Assembly: GCA_015232575.1 (NCBI GenBank)
Contig: JADFZL010000001.1
Span: forward strand, 372,001 to 436,000
Reading direction: 5' to 3'
DNA: 64,000 nucleotides
Source: Candidatus Rifleibacteriota bacterium
GTDB taxonomy: Bacteria; Muiribacteriota; Ozemobacteria; Ozemobacterales; Ozemobacteraceae
The notes below the pieces were generated by a model. That model saw nothing but the letters and a program-made list of their open reading frames with translations, ran no database searches and was not told the DNA's origin. Shown here one piece after another: positions 23,760 to 32,976 of the stretch. Position 1 is the stretch's first letter. Each line of letters begins with the position of its first letter. A program made the translations under genes and the position numbers.

Positions 23760-25508
23760 TCATTCTCTTTCGACTCTCTCAGCCAGGCTCTCCGCAAGTA
23801 TCTCATGTTCTCTTGGAAAGCCAGTTTTCTCGAAAGACGTAATTTCCTTTCCCTTTTCATCTCTTGGAGAAATTGAAACAATACCCTTTGTAATGGTTTT
23901 AATCTTTAGAAGATTTCTCGCAAAAAAATCATTTGATGCAACAAATAACAGATCAGGCCAATCTTTGAATTCTTTTCCGTTAAGCCGGAGATCACCAATT
24001 TTATTAATCATGGGAATTCCAAAAAAGTTCTTTTTGAATGTTACAGAATCTGATACAACCGGCTCATAAGAAGGGGTTTTTGAGGAAAATGCAAACATTG
24101 CCTCAAGAAGCTTGCTGAAATCATTTTTAGTCAGATAATACTGAACAATTTCCGCTCCTGGAACCATTTCATTGTCATATCCAAGAGAAGAAAATTTAAA
24201 AATATCTGAATATTGAATACTCACCTTTGGAAAACCTTTTGGTAAGATAAACTGACTTCTGATCATTCCAAATGAAGTTAGATAAAAATCAAAATTTTTC
24301 TTTGAGATTTCGTTGAGGCGTTTAAGTATCTTTGATGCAACAATCGTTCCGGCAAAGTTTTCCGGGAATCGCCCCCTCGGAAAGGAATTGTACAAATCAA
24401 ATATGATACTATCATAATGAAATTTGGAATCCGGAATAACCTTGCATATTTCATCCTTATAGGTTTCAATATCTTTAAGCACTGAGTCGTCACTTTCAAC
24501 AGAATCATCCATTGGAAGAAAAATCCTGTCTTCATTGCGGAGAGTCAAACTGCCATTCTGCAATGTAAGTTCCATCACACCTATATTTTCACCCATTGCA
24601 CCAGTCTGAATTATTAGAGTATCTTTTTCTCTGAAAAAAATTTTCTGATGAGTGTGGCCAGCGATAATAAGATTAATCTCCGGAATTTTATCTGCAATAG
24701 TTTTATTCTCATCCGGACCGCCATGCATGAGAGCGATTACAATATCTGCCTTATACTTATTTTTGAGTTCCAGTACAACACTCTTCAGTTTATCACATAA
24801 CAAATCAATATCTTCTTTTCCGGTGGAATCATTGAATCCATAAAAGCTGCATTCATGACGATTTGAAAGACACAACTTTGAACCATCAGGTCCAACCAGT
24901 CCAACAAATCCAACTTTGATTTTCTTATCTCCTGATGAATATTCTTTCAGAATACACCTATGAAAAGCAGTTTTTGAAACGACATTACTATCAGAATAAT
25001 ATTTTTTCAGAAGGCTTTCCTGAACTTGATTGAAATGCAAATTTGTTGTTACAAGCGGAATTTTAAGTCCAAGTTTCTCAGCTTTGGATAAAGCAATCGC
25101 TAAACCCTTTTCAAAAGGTTCAAAATCATGATTTCCGATCGTAACAGCATCATATTTCAGATCGCTGAAAAAGTTATATTCCGGAATCATTTCAGATTTT
25201 TCAGAGGGCGCTACAGTATGAAAAAGAGTTCCAACCGAATAGTCTCCACCATCAAGTAAAAGAACTGGCTCATTTTCTTTAGATTTTTCGTGTCTTATTT
25301 TTGAAATAGCTGCTGCAATTCTCGCGTAATGACCTTTAATCGGGTCAGAATCACCTGCTGTCGGTGTAAAATAGCGATCTGGTCCGCTTCCCTCAAAACT
25401 TGAATGTAAATCATTTGTACAAATAACCGTAAGATCAAACGCAGAAAGAACTATCGGAAGAAATACAACGAAATAAACCAGGCAAATTATCTTTTTGAAT
25501 TCTCTCAT
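23760..25508 (-). CDS. Exported 5'-nucleotidase/UshA-type metallophosphatase
   Basis: ATG 25508 (MREFKK) is chosen because it opens a normal signal peptide (IICLVYFVVFLPIVLSAF) and follows AAGGTG; the longer frame to 25616 lies in the upstream gene. The 582-residue mature-type protein has the nucleotidase metallophosphatase core: CTNDLHSSFEG (DxH), LDGGDYSVG, TIGNHDFEPF, VIALMHGG and IIAGHTHQKIF. A C-terminal 5'-nucleotidase-like domain (about 370-580) should bind the nucleoside. It would hydrolyse extracellular nucleotides in the periplasm. It lies 10 bases after the HD-GYP gene and is likely in its operon. Confidence 0.85.
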   Translation of the reverse strand: MREFKKIICLVYFVVFLPIVLSAFDLTVICTNDLHSSFEGSGPDRYFTPTAGDSDPIKGHYARIAAAISKIRHEKSKENEPVLLLDGGDYSVGTLFHTVAPSEKSEMIPEYNFFSDLKYDAVTIGNHDFEPFEKGLAIALSKAEKLGLKIPLVTTNLHFNQVQESLLKKYYSDSNVVSKTAFHRCILKEYSSGDKKIKVGFVGLVGPDGSKLCLSNRHECSFYGFNDSTGKEDIDLLCDKLKSVVLELKNKYKADIVIALMHGGPDENKTIADKIPEINLIIAGHTHQKIFFREKDTLIIQTGAMGENIGVMELTLQNGSLTLRNEDRIFLPMDDSVESDDSVLKDIETYKDEICKVIPDSKFHYDSIIFDLYNSFPRGRFPENFAGTIVASKILKRLNEISKKNFDFYLTSFGMIRSQFILPKGFPKVSIQYSDIFKFSSLGYDNEMVPGAEIVQYYLTKNDFSKLLEAMFAFSSKTPSYEPVVSDSVTFKKNFFGIPMINKIGDLRLNGKEFKDWPDLLFVASNDFFARNLLKIKTITKGIVSISPRDEKGKEITSFEKTGFPREHEILAESLAERVERE

Positions 25509-25518
25509 TTTGCACCTT

Positions 25519-26646
25519 TTAGAAAACGTATGTTTTGGAAATTCGCTGAAATTCTTTCTCGGCGCTTTCGAAGGCAGAAATAATATCCGGGTCGAAGTGC
25601 TTCCCTTTGCCTTCAAGTATTATGCTGTAAGCTTTCTCGTGTGGCATGGCATCTTTATAACACCTTTTTGAAGTCAATGCATCATAGACATCTGCGACAG
25701 CAACGATTCTTGCTGCCAGGGGAATAGTATTACCGGTGAGCTGGTCAGGGTAACCTGTTCCGTCAAATTTTTCATGATGTGAGAGAGCTATTTCCATGGC
25801 CATGTAAACAAGTGGACTGTTAGGAAATTTCCGATTGACTTCAAGAAGTGTCTGAAATCCTATTACAGTGTGTGTTTTCATAACATCAAATTCTTCGGGT
25901 GTAAGCTTGCCCGTTTTGCATAGTACCGAATCGGGAATGCCGACTTTTCCAATATCGTGAAGACAACTTGCAGAGTAAATATTATCAACGAATGTCCTGT
26001 CAATATGTGACCGAAATTTCGGATTAAACCTTAAAAAACCGCAAATAACCTTGCAGTATTCCTGAATTCGTTCAAGATGTCCACCAGTTTCAGGATCTCT
26101 TGATTCAGCAAGTTTAGACAGAGCAAAAATCATTCCAAGCTGTGAAGCAGTTGCTTTCCTGATTTCCTTACTGATCCGGTCTTTCAGGTCATTGTTAAGA
26201 GACTCAATTTCCTGTCTATAAGCATTCTGTTCGTCAGCCTGTCTCTTCTTTCTGAGACAAGTCTGAATTCGTACATCGAACAATTCAGGCTTAAAGGGTG
26301 TTTTCAGCAGATAGTCTTCTGCACCGAGATTTATGCAGGCAACTACGCTCTCCATATCTTCAAGGCATGAAATAACAATAACCGGAATATCTCGATACTT
26401 TTCACTCGATTTAAGGTGCTTTAAAAGGTCTATTCCACTCATTTCGGGCATGAGAACATCGGTGATTATCACATCAGGCTGGGAAGAAGAAATCATTTTT
26501 AATGCATCCATGCCATTTTCTGCTTTAACAGCATAATATCCCAGTGCCTGAAGCTTATCGTGAAGGACCTGCCTGAAAGTGGCCTCGTCGTCCACAACAA
26601 GAACTATTCCCTTATCCATCGAAGAACCAAAAGAAGATGAGTCCAT
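25519..26646 (-). CDS. Response regulator with HD-GYP domain (c-di-GMP phosphodiesterase)
   Basis: The 375-residue protein has a receiver domain (about 13-130), with acidic pocket VVDDE, phosphoacceptor D63 in VIITDVLMPEMSG, and a lysine in YLLKTPFKPE. A coiled linker leads to an HD-GYP domain (about 175-370) with HDIGK, SHHEKFDGTGYP and VADVYDALTSKR. HD-GYP proteins hydrolyse cyclic di-GMP, so phosphorylation should lower c-di-GMP. All metal and GYP residues are present, so it should be active. No cognate kinase is adjacent. The start is ATG 26646 or possibly ATG 26619; neither has a strong ribosome site. Confidence 0.93.
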   Translation of the reverse strand: MDSSSFGSSMDKGIVLVVDDEATFRQVLHDKLQALGYYAVKAENGMDALKMISSSQPDVIITDVLMPEMSGIDLLKHLKSSEKYRDIPVIVISCLEDMESVVACINLGAEDYLLKTPFKPELFDVRIQTCLRKKRQADEQNAYRQEIESLNNDLKDRISKEIRKATASQLGMIFALSKLAESRDPETGGHLERIQEYCKVICGFLRFNPKFRSHIDRTFVDNIYSASCLHDIGKVGIPDSVLCKTGKLTPEEFDVMKTHTVIGFQTLLEVNRKFPNSPLVYMAMEIALSHHEKFDGTGYPDQLTGNTIPLAARIVAVADVYDALTSKRCYKDAMPHEKAYSIILEGKGKHFDPDIISAFESAEKEFQRISKTYVF

Positions 26647-26732
26647 ATTAGTTTAAGAAAAATCCTGCATAATCCTGTTATGAAAGTACATTATCTCATA
26701 CTTTCATATCGAAATAAAGAATATTTAACGCA

Positions 26733-27977
26733 CTATTCAATAAATTCAGCATCAGAAATTATATAATCAATTGATTTAACAGAGATTAGAGATAAGCCTC
26801 TGGGAAGTTCAACATCAATTGATCTAACTGCACCAGGCTGAAGTGATGTTTGCTTGAAAAAATCGATTTTAACTTCTTGAATTCCTTCTATCAGTTCAAA
26901 TAAAAGAACCGTCTTAATGTTCCTTAAGATGAAGTTTCCCCGGTTTTCAAAAATTACGGTCAGTTTATTTTCCGTAGCTTTCCGTTCAATCTTAACCGGC
27001 ATAAATCTGGAAAAACACTTTTTGATAAGAGCCTGCCATATTTTATAGCTGGATTGTTCATTGTCAGAATCAAAATTTTGAGACCTGAAAAAACTCAATG
27101 TTTCACGGTAAAAACCTTTTTTTTCAAGAATGTACGCCATTGGATAAATCCACTTTGAATCAAAGGTCTGGAAGTAAATCTCAAGCAAATCAGAAACAGA
27201 CAATTCAAATTTACCAGCAGCGAGTTTTTCAGCAATCTTTTCCAGAGAAATATTTTTCCACGACTTCAGCAGGTTTTTTTTATCTTTGGAAAAAGTAATC
27301 CCTGAGGCATATTTCATCCAATCTTCAAGTTTTACGTGATAAATAGGGTCATCAATTCCGAATTCATAAAAAGTGGATTGTTCGTGATTATTAAATATCC
27401 TTGCCACATAGCCAATTCCACCTGATGTAGGAAAAATGTATCCTCTAATACCATCTGAAAATAAAGTTTTATAAATAGTCCCTCTGATATCCTGGGAATC
27501 AAGCAATCGTGCTTTGCAGAGTAATCTGATCGGGTTCCAGGTGGCATATAAGATGTTTTCAAAAAATTCATAAGGAGAAGCTGGAATAAAAAGTTTTTCA
27601 AGAAAAGAAACAGGTTTTATATGAGACGAAAGGGACTTCAGATTGCGAATATAAAATACCCTGGAATTAATCCTGACGCTTTCACGGAAATAAACCTGGT
27701 CGGGTGAAATCGATACCGGTATATAATTGTCGGGAACAATAAAACTTAAGCCCCAGGCTGAAACGCGATATACCGAAGTTGCAGTGCCGTATTCCGTTAT
27801 CGACTTTTCACGCGGCGTCCCAAGTAACTGAACTTCTGTAATGTTTTGTGAACTTACAATTTTCTTAACTGTTTGAGAAGGCCAGATAACAAAAAAGAAT
27901 ACAACGCAAACTAACGGCAATCCAATAATGATACCTGGTAATAGGTATTTTGAGGTTTCCTCAGCTTCTTCGCTCAA
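26733..27977 (-). CDS. Membrane-anchored protein of unknown function
   Basis: The start is TTG 27977, supported by CAGGAG six bases before it. The 414-residue product has one N-terminal transmembrane helix (about 12-32, LLPGIIIGLPLVCVVFFFVI) and a large, probably periplasmic part. The final 80 residues (ENKLTVIFENRGNFILRNIK, then SLQPGAVRSIDVELP) resemble an immunoglobulin-like beta sandwich of the CARDB or FxLYD type. It is 28 bases downstream of the FG-GAP/TPR gene and is probably cotranscribed. No enzyme motif seen. Confidence 0.65.
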   Translation of the reverse strand: MSEEAEETSKYLLPGIIIGLPLVCVVFFFVIWPSQTVKKIVSSQNITEVQLLGTPREKSITEYGTATSVYRVSAWGLSFIVPDNYIPVSISPDQVYFRESVRINSRVFYIRNLKSLSSHIKPVSFLEKLFIPASPYEFFENILYATWNPIRLLCKARLLDSQDIRGTIYKTLFSDGIRGYIFPTSGGIGYVARIFNNHEQSTFYEFGIDDPIYHVKLEDWMKYASGITFSKDKKNLLKSWKNISLEKIAEKLAAGKFELSVSDLLEIYFQTFDSKWIYPMAYILEKKGFYRETLSFFRSQNFDSDNEQSSYKIWQALIKKCFSRFMPVKIERKATENKLTVIFENRGNFILRNIKTVLLFELIEGIQEVKIDFFKQTSLQPGAVRSIDVELPRGLSLISVKSIDYIISDAEFIE

Positions 27978-28005
27978 TTGCTACTCCTGAAAATGATTGT
28001 ACTTT

Positions 28006-29481
28006 TCAAAGAACAGGTTCTTTGCTTTTATCTTGAAAACTCTTTTTAACAGGCTCATCTGCATGAGTTTTCGATTCATCTGACTTCACTTTGACCGGTT
28101 CAGATGCCTGTTCTTTTACTGGTTCGTCAGATTTTATTCGAACACTCTCTGTTGCGATAGTTTCCAATTTTCCGGAATTTACCTTGACCGATTCACTTGC
28201 TTGTTTTTTTTCTGGTTCTTCAGGATTTATCTGAGCGGTTGTTGTTGCGATAGTTATCGATGCCTGTATTTTTTCTGGTTCTTCAGGTTTCTGCTTAATG
28301 GCATCTTTCGCTAGTTTGCTGGCAGTTGCATTTTCAGGCTGATTTTCATGATCCTGTTCGCCTTGAATCTCAATCATTGTTATGCTTGCAAAAGATGCAA
28401 TTTCAGATTTAGGAAAGAGAGACTTAATTTCTCGATAATGTTCCAGTGCTTCTTCAAGTCTACCAAGCGCTAGAAGCAACTCGCCTTCAAGAACCAGGTA
28501 GTCCGGATAAATACTGTCTGATGCAACAGATTCTTTTCCTTTTCGAAGCATTGCAAGCGCTTCTTCAGCTTTTCCTTCAGATTTAAGGGAATTAATTTCT
28601 GTAAATGTTGCAAGGAAATCAACATTGCTGTGTCTTGAAAGAAATTCTGATTGCTTTTTTGCTTCTGAAGCAAGTACAGAATTGGGAAAGCTGGCAAGAA
28701 AAGTTTCATACAATTTCAAGGCAGAAGAAAAATCTTTCTTTTTATTCCTTATTTCCGCCTTATAGAAGACTATTTCGCCATAAATATCTTGTGAAAGATC
28801 TGCAGGATACGATGACAAGATGTTTTGAAACATTTCTTCTGCATTTTTTGAATCTCCTTTGCGATAGCACCACACCGCCTCATTTATTTTCTGATTGAAA
28901 TGGTCGCCAGAAACAAGTTCTTCACGAATTTTCTTCAATTCACAATTTTCAAGAATATAAAATTCATTAACAAAGAGATTCGGTGTTCCCAGATCGTAAT
29001 AATCGACGATGCACTTTACAGTCAAAAAAAGTTTTTCATTGTACGGCGTCAGAGCAATTTCTTTTCCCATGACAGGAAATTCATCAATTCCGGGCGGAAA
29101 AATCTGTTTAAAAGAGTCTTTGGAGGAAAAAATAAAAGGAACTTTGTCATCACCCGATCTGCTGCATGCAACCGCGATAATCTCCAATTCCTGATCACCA
29201 TCAAGATCACCCTTCAGGATATCGGTGAACTCAAGTGCATCAAGAGTTGCCAGTACAAAAGAAGGTGCTCCGGTTCTTTCAATAAGAATCTGAGAATCGC
29301 CATCGCCGGTTATTGAATCTGAATTTTTTATTACAAAAGTTACACCTTCAATATAATCAAAGCGCTTGACTGTATTTTCAGCACAGACAGCGTTTAATTT
29401 AACAAAATTAAAGGCCAGAAATAATACGGCATATAAATAAAAACGATTCAGACCAGACTGAAATTGCACAAACTTTCTCAC
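28006..29481 (-). CDS. Exported FG-GAP-like and TPR protein with repetitive C-terminus
   Basis: The first start is GTG 29481, without a convincing ribosome site, so the exact N-terminus is uncertain. The product (about 491 residues) has a signal peptide (YAVLFLAFNFVKLNAVCA), an FG-GAP-like calcium-type motif (LKGDLDGDQELEIIAVA) near 90, and TPR helices between about 205 and 375 (AVWCYRKGDSKNAEEMFQNI, ALGRLEEALEHYREIKSLFP). A 115-residue low-complexity tail repeats EPVKxQASEPVKVKSDE-type words, which is likely disordered. A role as a periplasmic scaffold is plausible. It is first in a two-gene unit with the membrane protein downstream. Confidence 0.7.
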   Translation of the reverse strand: MRKFVQFQSGLNRFYLYAVLFLAFNFVKLNAVCAENTVKRFDYIEGVTFVIKNSDSITGDGDSQILIERTGAPSFVLATLDALEFTDILKGDLDGDQELEIIAVACSRSGDDKVPFIFSSKDSFKQIFPPGIDEFPVMGKEIALTPYNEKLFLTVKCIVDYYDLGTPNLFVNEFYILENCELKKIREELVSGDHFNQKINEAVWCYRKGDSKNAEEMFQNILSSYPADLSQDIYGEIVFYKAEIRNKKKDFSSALKLYETFLASFPNSVLASEAKKQSEFLSRHSNVDFLATFTEINSLKSEGKAEEALAMLRKGKESVASDSIYPDYLVLEGELLLALGRLEEALEHYREIKSLFPKSEIASFASITMIEIQGEQDHENQPENATASKLAKDAIKQKPEEPEKIQASITIATTTAQINPEEPEKKQASESVKVNSGKLETIATESVRIKSDEPVKEQASEPVKVKSDESKTHADEPVKKSFQDKSKEPVL

Positions 29482-29515
29482 TTAAGCAAATCATAACAAA
29501 GAAGTTATTTACCTT

Positions 29516-29578
29516 GTCATTTCGAACAAAGGGAGAAATCTCGCATTTAAGAGATCTCCTACATTCGTTCGAGATGAC
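29516..29578. repeat. REP-like palindromic element, full copy B
   Basis: Left arm GTCATTTCGAACAAAGGGAG..., right arm ending ATTCGTTCGAGATGAC, with about a 10-base spacer. It lies between the TPR gene start and the nrnA gene end. Confidence 0.85.
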
Positions 29579-29675
29579 AGCCAGCACAAAGTTAACACGC
29601 AAATATGCCCACTTTATTCAGATTAACTGCATTTAGCAAACTAAATTATTACAAGAGGACTTTCGACTCAGCTTA

Positions 29676-30692
29676 TCAACTATTAAAAGAGCTAAGCTTT
29701 TCCCTTATCAGCTTCATAGCTTTCTGGTACAATTCATTTGCCGGAATTGGCTGGTGACATCCAGATGCTGCGAGATGTCCTCCACCACCGAGAGCGACTG
29801 CAATTTCCTTAACATCAAAGCCTGACTTGGAGCGGAATTCACAAAACGATACTCCTTCACCATTTTCAACGACAGTAAAGCCCACAATTACTCCCTTGAG
29901 CGAAGTTATCTGATTAAATAAACCACACGACCAGACGTGGTCGCAAACAGCATTACACTGAGCTATATCAGCAGCTGTAATTAGAACACTTGCGAGTTTT
30001 CCGTCAAGATCTGTCTGAATTTTTCCCAGTCCCATTCCGAGAACTTTCAACTCAGGAATAGACCGGCGCGATGTAAGAGAAGACAAAATCTGATTGGTTT
30101 TCAAGCCCGCATTCAACAGCACAGCACCGGCAACATGGGCCGTATAGCGCATACTCTCGTTCTGAAAAAACCTGCCATCAGTTACAAGCCCGAGATACAG
30201 GCATTCTGCAATCTCGCTGTTAAGAGGCAAATCACAGTATAACAACAGGAAAAGAACTATTTCACAGGTTGAACTGGCGTTAGCATCAAGCAGATTGATG
30301 CTTCCGAACAAATTATTGGAAATGTGGTGGTCAATATTGATAAGCTTATTGCGATATTTTGAAAAATCTTCTTCAAACCCGGTGCGTGGCAAGTCTCCAC
30401 AATCAAGCGAAATGACATAGTCATAGTAATTTTCCTTAATCATTCCGGGTTTAAGAGGAGTCTGGTTAACCAGAAATGAAAAATTCTCCCCAATCTGGTC
30501 GGCAAAGCCGATATCAACTTTCTTTCTGTCTTTAATAAGTGATTGAGCTAGTCCTAATACAGAGCCAACCGCATCACCATCAGGCCTCTGGTGGGAAGTG
30601 ACAAGAAAAGTTTGGCCATTTTTCAAAGCGTCTGCGACAGCAGGAAGTCCGGCAAATTCTAACAAAGGGTTGGTAAAATTAATCTCTTGCAT
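29676..30692 (-). CDS. nrnA: DHH/DHHA1 phosphoesterase, NrnA-like
   Basis: The 338-residue protein has the DHH motifs SHQRPDGDAVGS, LDCGDLPRTG, NIDHHISNN and TDGRFF, and the DHHA1 C-terminal GGGGHLAASGC that binds the substrate. NrnA proteins degrade 2-5-mer RNA and/or dephosphorylate pAp. The length is standard. Its start overlaps the end of the sugar-binding protein gene by 14 bases, so it is translated as the last gene of the ABC importer operon. A second, different DHH protein is encoded at 49100. Which of the nanoRNase or pAp activities dominates cannot be told from sequence. Confidence 0.88.
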   Translation of the reverse strand: MQEINFTNPLLEFAGLPAVADALKNGQTFLVTSHQRPDGDAVGSVLGLAQSLIKDRKKVDIGFADQIGENFSFLVNQTPLKPGMIKENYYDYVISLDCGDLPRTGFEEDFSKYRNKLINIDHHISNNLFGSINLLDANASSTCEIVLFLLLYCDLPLNSEIAECLYLGLVTDGRFFQNESMRYTAHVAGAVLLNAGLKTNQILSSLTSRRSIPELKVLGMGLGKIQTDLDGKLASVLITAADIAQCNAVCDHVWSCGLFNQITSLKGVIVGFTVVENGEGVSFCEFRSKSGFDVKEIAVALGGGGHLAASGCHQPIPANELYQKAMKLIREKLSSFNS

Positions 30693-31989
30693 GTTTCAAT
30701 ATCCCGTCTATGTCCTGACTCATTTTTTTCAAAATTGTTTCAGGATCAGTCATTTCAAGTGTTGCCCGCTCAAGGTAATCTGCCATAAGATCTCTGACTT
30801 CAAACCAGCATCCGATACGCGGTTCGAAGTGGCAGTAGTCCAGTTGAATGTAAGGTGCCTTCAGATTCCGGTCTGACTCAAGAACTTTCTGAAGTTTTTC
30901 AGAAGCCAGGGACGATTTTCTGACCGGAAGATAAGTCGTTCGGTAGCTCCATTCTGCGCCTGTTTCAGTTGATGTGAAATCTTTAATGAATTCCCAGGCA
31001 CCAGCGATTTTCTCTTTATTTCCGTTATCAAAAATATTAATATTCGACCCTGAAAGTACAACACCGTATGTTGCAGCTCCCGGAAGCGGCGCAACACCGT
31101 ATTCGAAAGGAATTCCGGCACCAGTTTCCATGAAGACTTTGCTGACGATACTATTATCAATCATAGCAACTCTCTGGGCCTTAAAATCGTTCTGATGGTC
31201 ATATCCCTGACCTTCATAAGCAAGGTTTTCCTTCAGAATGTCCTGAATGAAAGACAATGCTTTAACTGCTGCTGGTTCATGAAGAAGCGATTTCGGATGA
31301 TCTTCATCTGTAACGTATTTTCCGCCATACTGAAGAACTCTGCACATGAACATCCAGACGTTTGCGCGGTTTGTTGCATAACCATAAACGCGCACATTGC
31401 CTTTTTCGTCTTTTCTGGTCAGTTTACGAGCATAAGAAGCAAGCTCATCAAGGGTTTTTGGCGGAGACTCAGGATCAATTCCGGCTTCTTTGAATAGTTT
31501 TTTGTTATAGTACAAAACTGGAACGCTTTTATTGAAGGGAAACGACCAGACTTTTCCATTGTATGTGTTGTTCTGAAGAAGAACAGGTACGATATCTGCC
31601 TTTATATCTTCTGGTTCAGAAGCAATCAATTCGTCAAGACAGACAATCTTTTTGTGTTTGATAAACTTTTTGGTCAGATGCTCGTAGTTCTGACCGATAT
31701 CAGGCGCTCTTCCGGCAACAAGTGATGCAAGCAGCTTTTTGGCAAGCGTATCATAATTTCCCATGCATACGCTTTTTATATAGTATTTTTCCTGTTTTTT
31801 GTTAAAACGATCGATCAGCTCTTCCATGACTTTTCCAAGCGGACCGCTCATGGCATGCCAGAAAACAACTTCTACACGTGTTCCACTTGAAGAGAGCTTA
31901 TTCAAAGAGGAAGTTCTTTTTGAGTCATGTACGATAAGCAGCACAATAATCAGCCAGGTGGCAACAACACCGATAATGAACTGTTTCAT
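30679..31989 (-). CDS. Sugar ABC transporter substrate-binding protein (UgpB/MalE type)
   Basis: The 436-residue protein has an N-terminal hydrophobic segment (FIIGVVATWLIIVLLIV) that is a signal peptide or anchor, without a lipobox cysteine. The family 1 solute-binding fold follows: VEVVFWHAMSGPLGKVMEEL, the RAPDIGQ motif, VWSFPFNKSVPVLYYNKKLF and EKIAGAWEFIKDFTS. The FW and NKSVPVLYYN patterns are typical of UgpB-like glycerol-3-phosphate or oligosaccharide binders. GAAGGAG precedes ATG 31989. It lies after the two permease genes and overlaps nrnA. The sugar is not determinable. Confidence 0.93.
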   Translation of the reverse strand: MKQFIIGVVATWLIIVLLIVHDSKRTSSLNKLSSSGTRVEVVFWHAMSGPLGKVMEELIDRFNKKQEKYYIKSVCMGNYDTLAKKLLASLVAGRAPDIGQNYEHLTKKFIKHKKIVCLDELIASEPEDIKADIVPVLLQNNTYNGKVWSFPFNKSVPVLYYNKKLFKEAGIDPESPPKTLDELASYARKLTRKDEKGNVRVYGYATNRANVWMFMCRVLQYGGKYVTDEDHPKSLLHEPAAVKALSFIQDILKENLAYEGQGYDHQNDFKAQRVAMIDNSIVSKVFMETGAGIPFEYGVAPLPGAATYGVVLSGSNINIFDNGNKEKIAGAWEFIKDFTSTETGAEWSYRTTYLPVRKSSLASEKLQKVLESDRNLKAPYIQLDYCHFEPRIGCWFEVRDLMADYLERATLEMTDPETILKKMSQDIDGILKHARD

Positions 31990-31993
31990 TGGA

Positions 31994-32974
31994 TTACTCC
32001 TTCATTCCGGTCATTGCCTGGGATTCAACGAATTGTCTCTGAGCAAAGAAATACATTATCACCAACGGGACAATCGTAAGAGTTGAAGCAGCCATAAGCG
32101 CTCCCCATCTTGTTCCGGCTTCACTTGAAAAATAGCTCAGACCGACCTGAATAACACGCAAATCTGTGTCATTGGTCACAATTAAGGGCCATACAAAAGA
32201 GTTCCAGCTTGCGAGAAAGGAGAATATTCCGAGCGTTACCATCGGAGGCTTACTTAATGGCAGCACGACTTTGTAATAGAATTGAAATCTTGTACAACCA
32301 TCGATCATAGCTGCTTCGAAGAGATCTTTAGGCAACTGAAGGAAAAATTGTCTTAGGAAGAACACTGCGTAAACTGATGCCAGCCATGGTACAATAAGCG
32401 CCATGTATGTATTTATCCATCCCATTTTTGAAAGAACAATATAATTTGGAATAAGCAGAGCCTGCTGAGGAATCATCATTGTTCCAAGCATAAGTAGAAA
32501 AATCTTTTCTTTAAATGGAAATTTAAAAAATGCCAGAGCATAAGCCGCCAGAGACGATAAAAAGAGCGAGCCTGCGGTAATTGAAATTGTTACAAACAGA
32601 GTATTCAGAAAGTATCTGTAGAATGGCTGCTGCAAAGCTTCTCTGTAATTGTCCAGAAGGAAGAAAGGTTTGCCTTTCCGTTCAGGTTTAGCAGTACCGG
32701 AAGCAGCAGATTGCGCTGCCTTCTGATCATTCTGCATTTCCAGAATTTTCTTCGCGCGTGCTTCGATACGTTTTCTGTCGCCATCGCTGTTAAGAAATGA
32801 CGGCCGAAGCAGATCCGGAAACACAGAAATGCTCCTGCTTGTGTCAAGTACTTCTTCTTCAGCTTTGAATGAAGTAGAAATCATCCAGACAAAAGGAAAA
32901 AGCATGAATACAGCGCCTGAAAGAAGAAAGATGTGAACAATAATATGCAAAGGATGTTTCATCAAGTTTTTCAT
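31994..32974 (-). CDS. Sugar ABC transporter permease (MalG/UgpE type)
   Basis: The 326-residue inner-membrane protein has six helices and the EAA loop (LFEAAMIDGCTRFQFYYKVV) that contacts the ATPase. The first periplasmic loop holds a charged, Ala/Lys/Glu-rich insertion of about 60 residues (DGDRKRIEARAKKILEMQND onward), which makes the protein longer than the usual 275-300 residues. It starts two bases after the first permease stop without its own ribosome site, so translation is coupled. The ATPase gene is missing from the operon. Confidence 0.93.
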   Translation of the reverse strand: MKNLMKHPLHIIVHIFLLSGAVFMLFPFVWMISTSFKAEEEVLDTSRSISVFPDLLRPSFLNSDGDRKRIEARAKKILEMQNDQKAAQSAASGTAKPERKGKPFFLLDNYREALQQPFYRYFLNTLFVTISITAGSLFLSSLAAYALAFFKFPFKEKIFLLMLGTMMIPQQALLIPNYIVLSKMGWINTYMALIVPWLASVYAVFFLRQFFLQLPKDLFEAAMIDGCTRFQFYYKVVLPLSKPPMVTLGIFSFLASWNSFVWPLIVTNDTDLRVIQVGLSYFSSEAGTRWGALMAASTLTIVPLVIMYFFAQRQFVESQAMTGMKE

Positions 32975-32976
32975 AA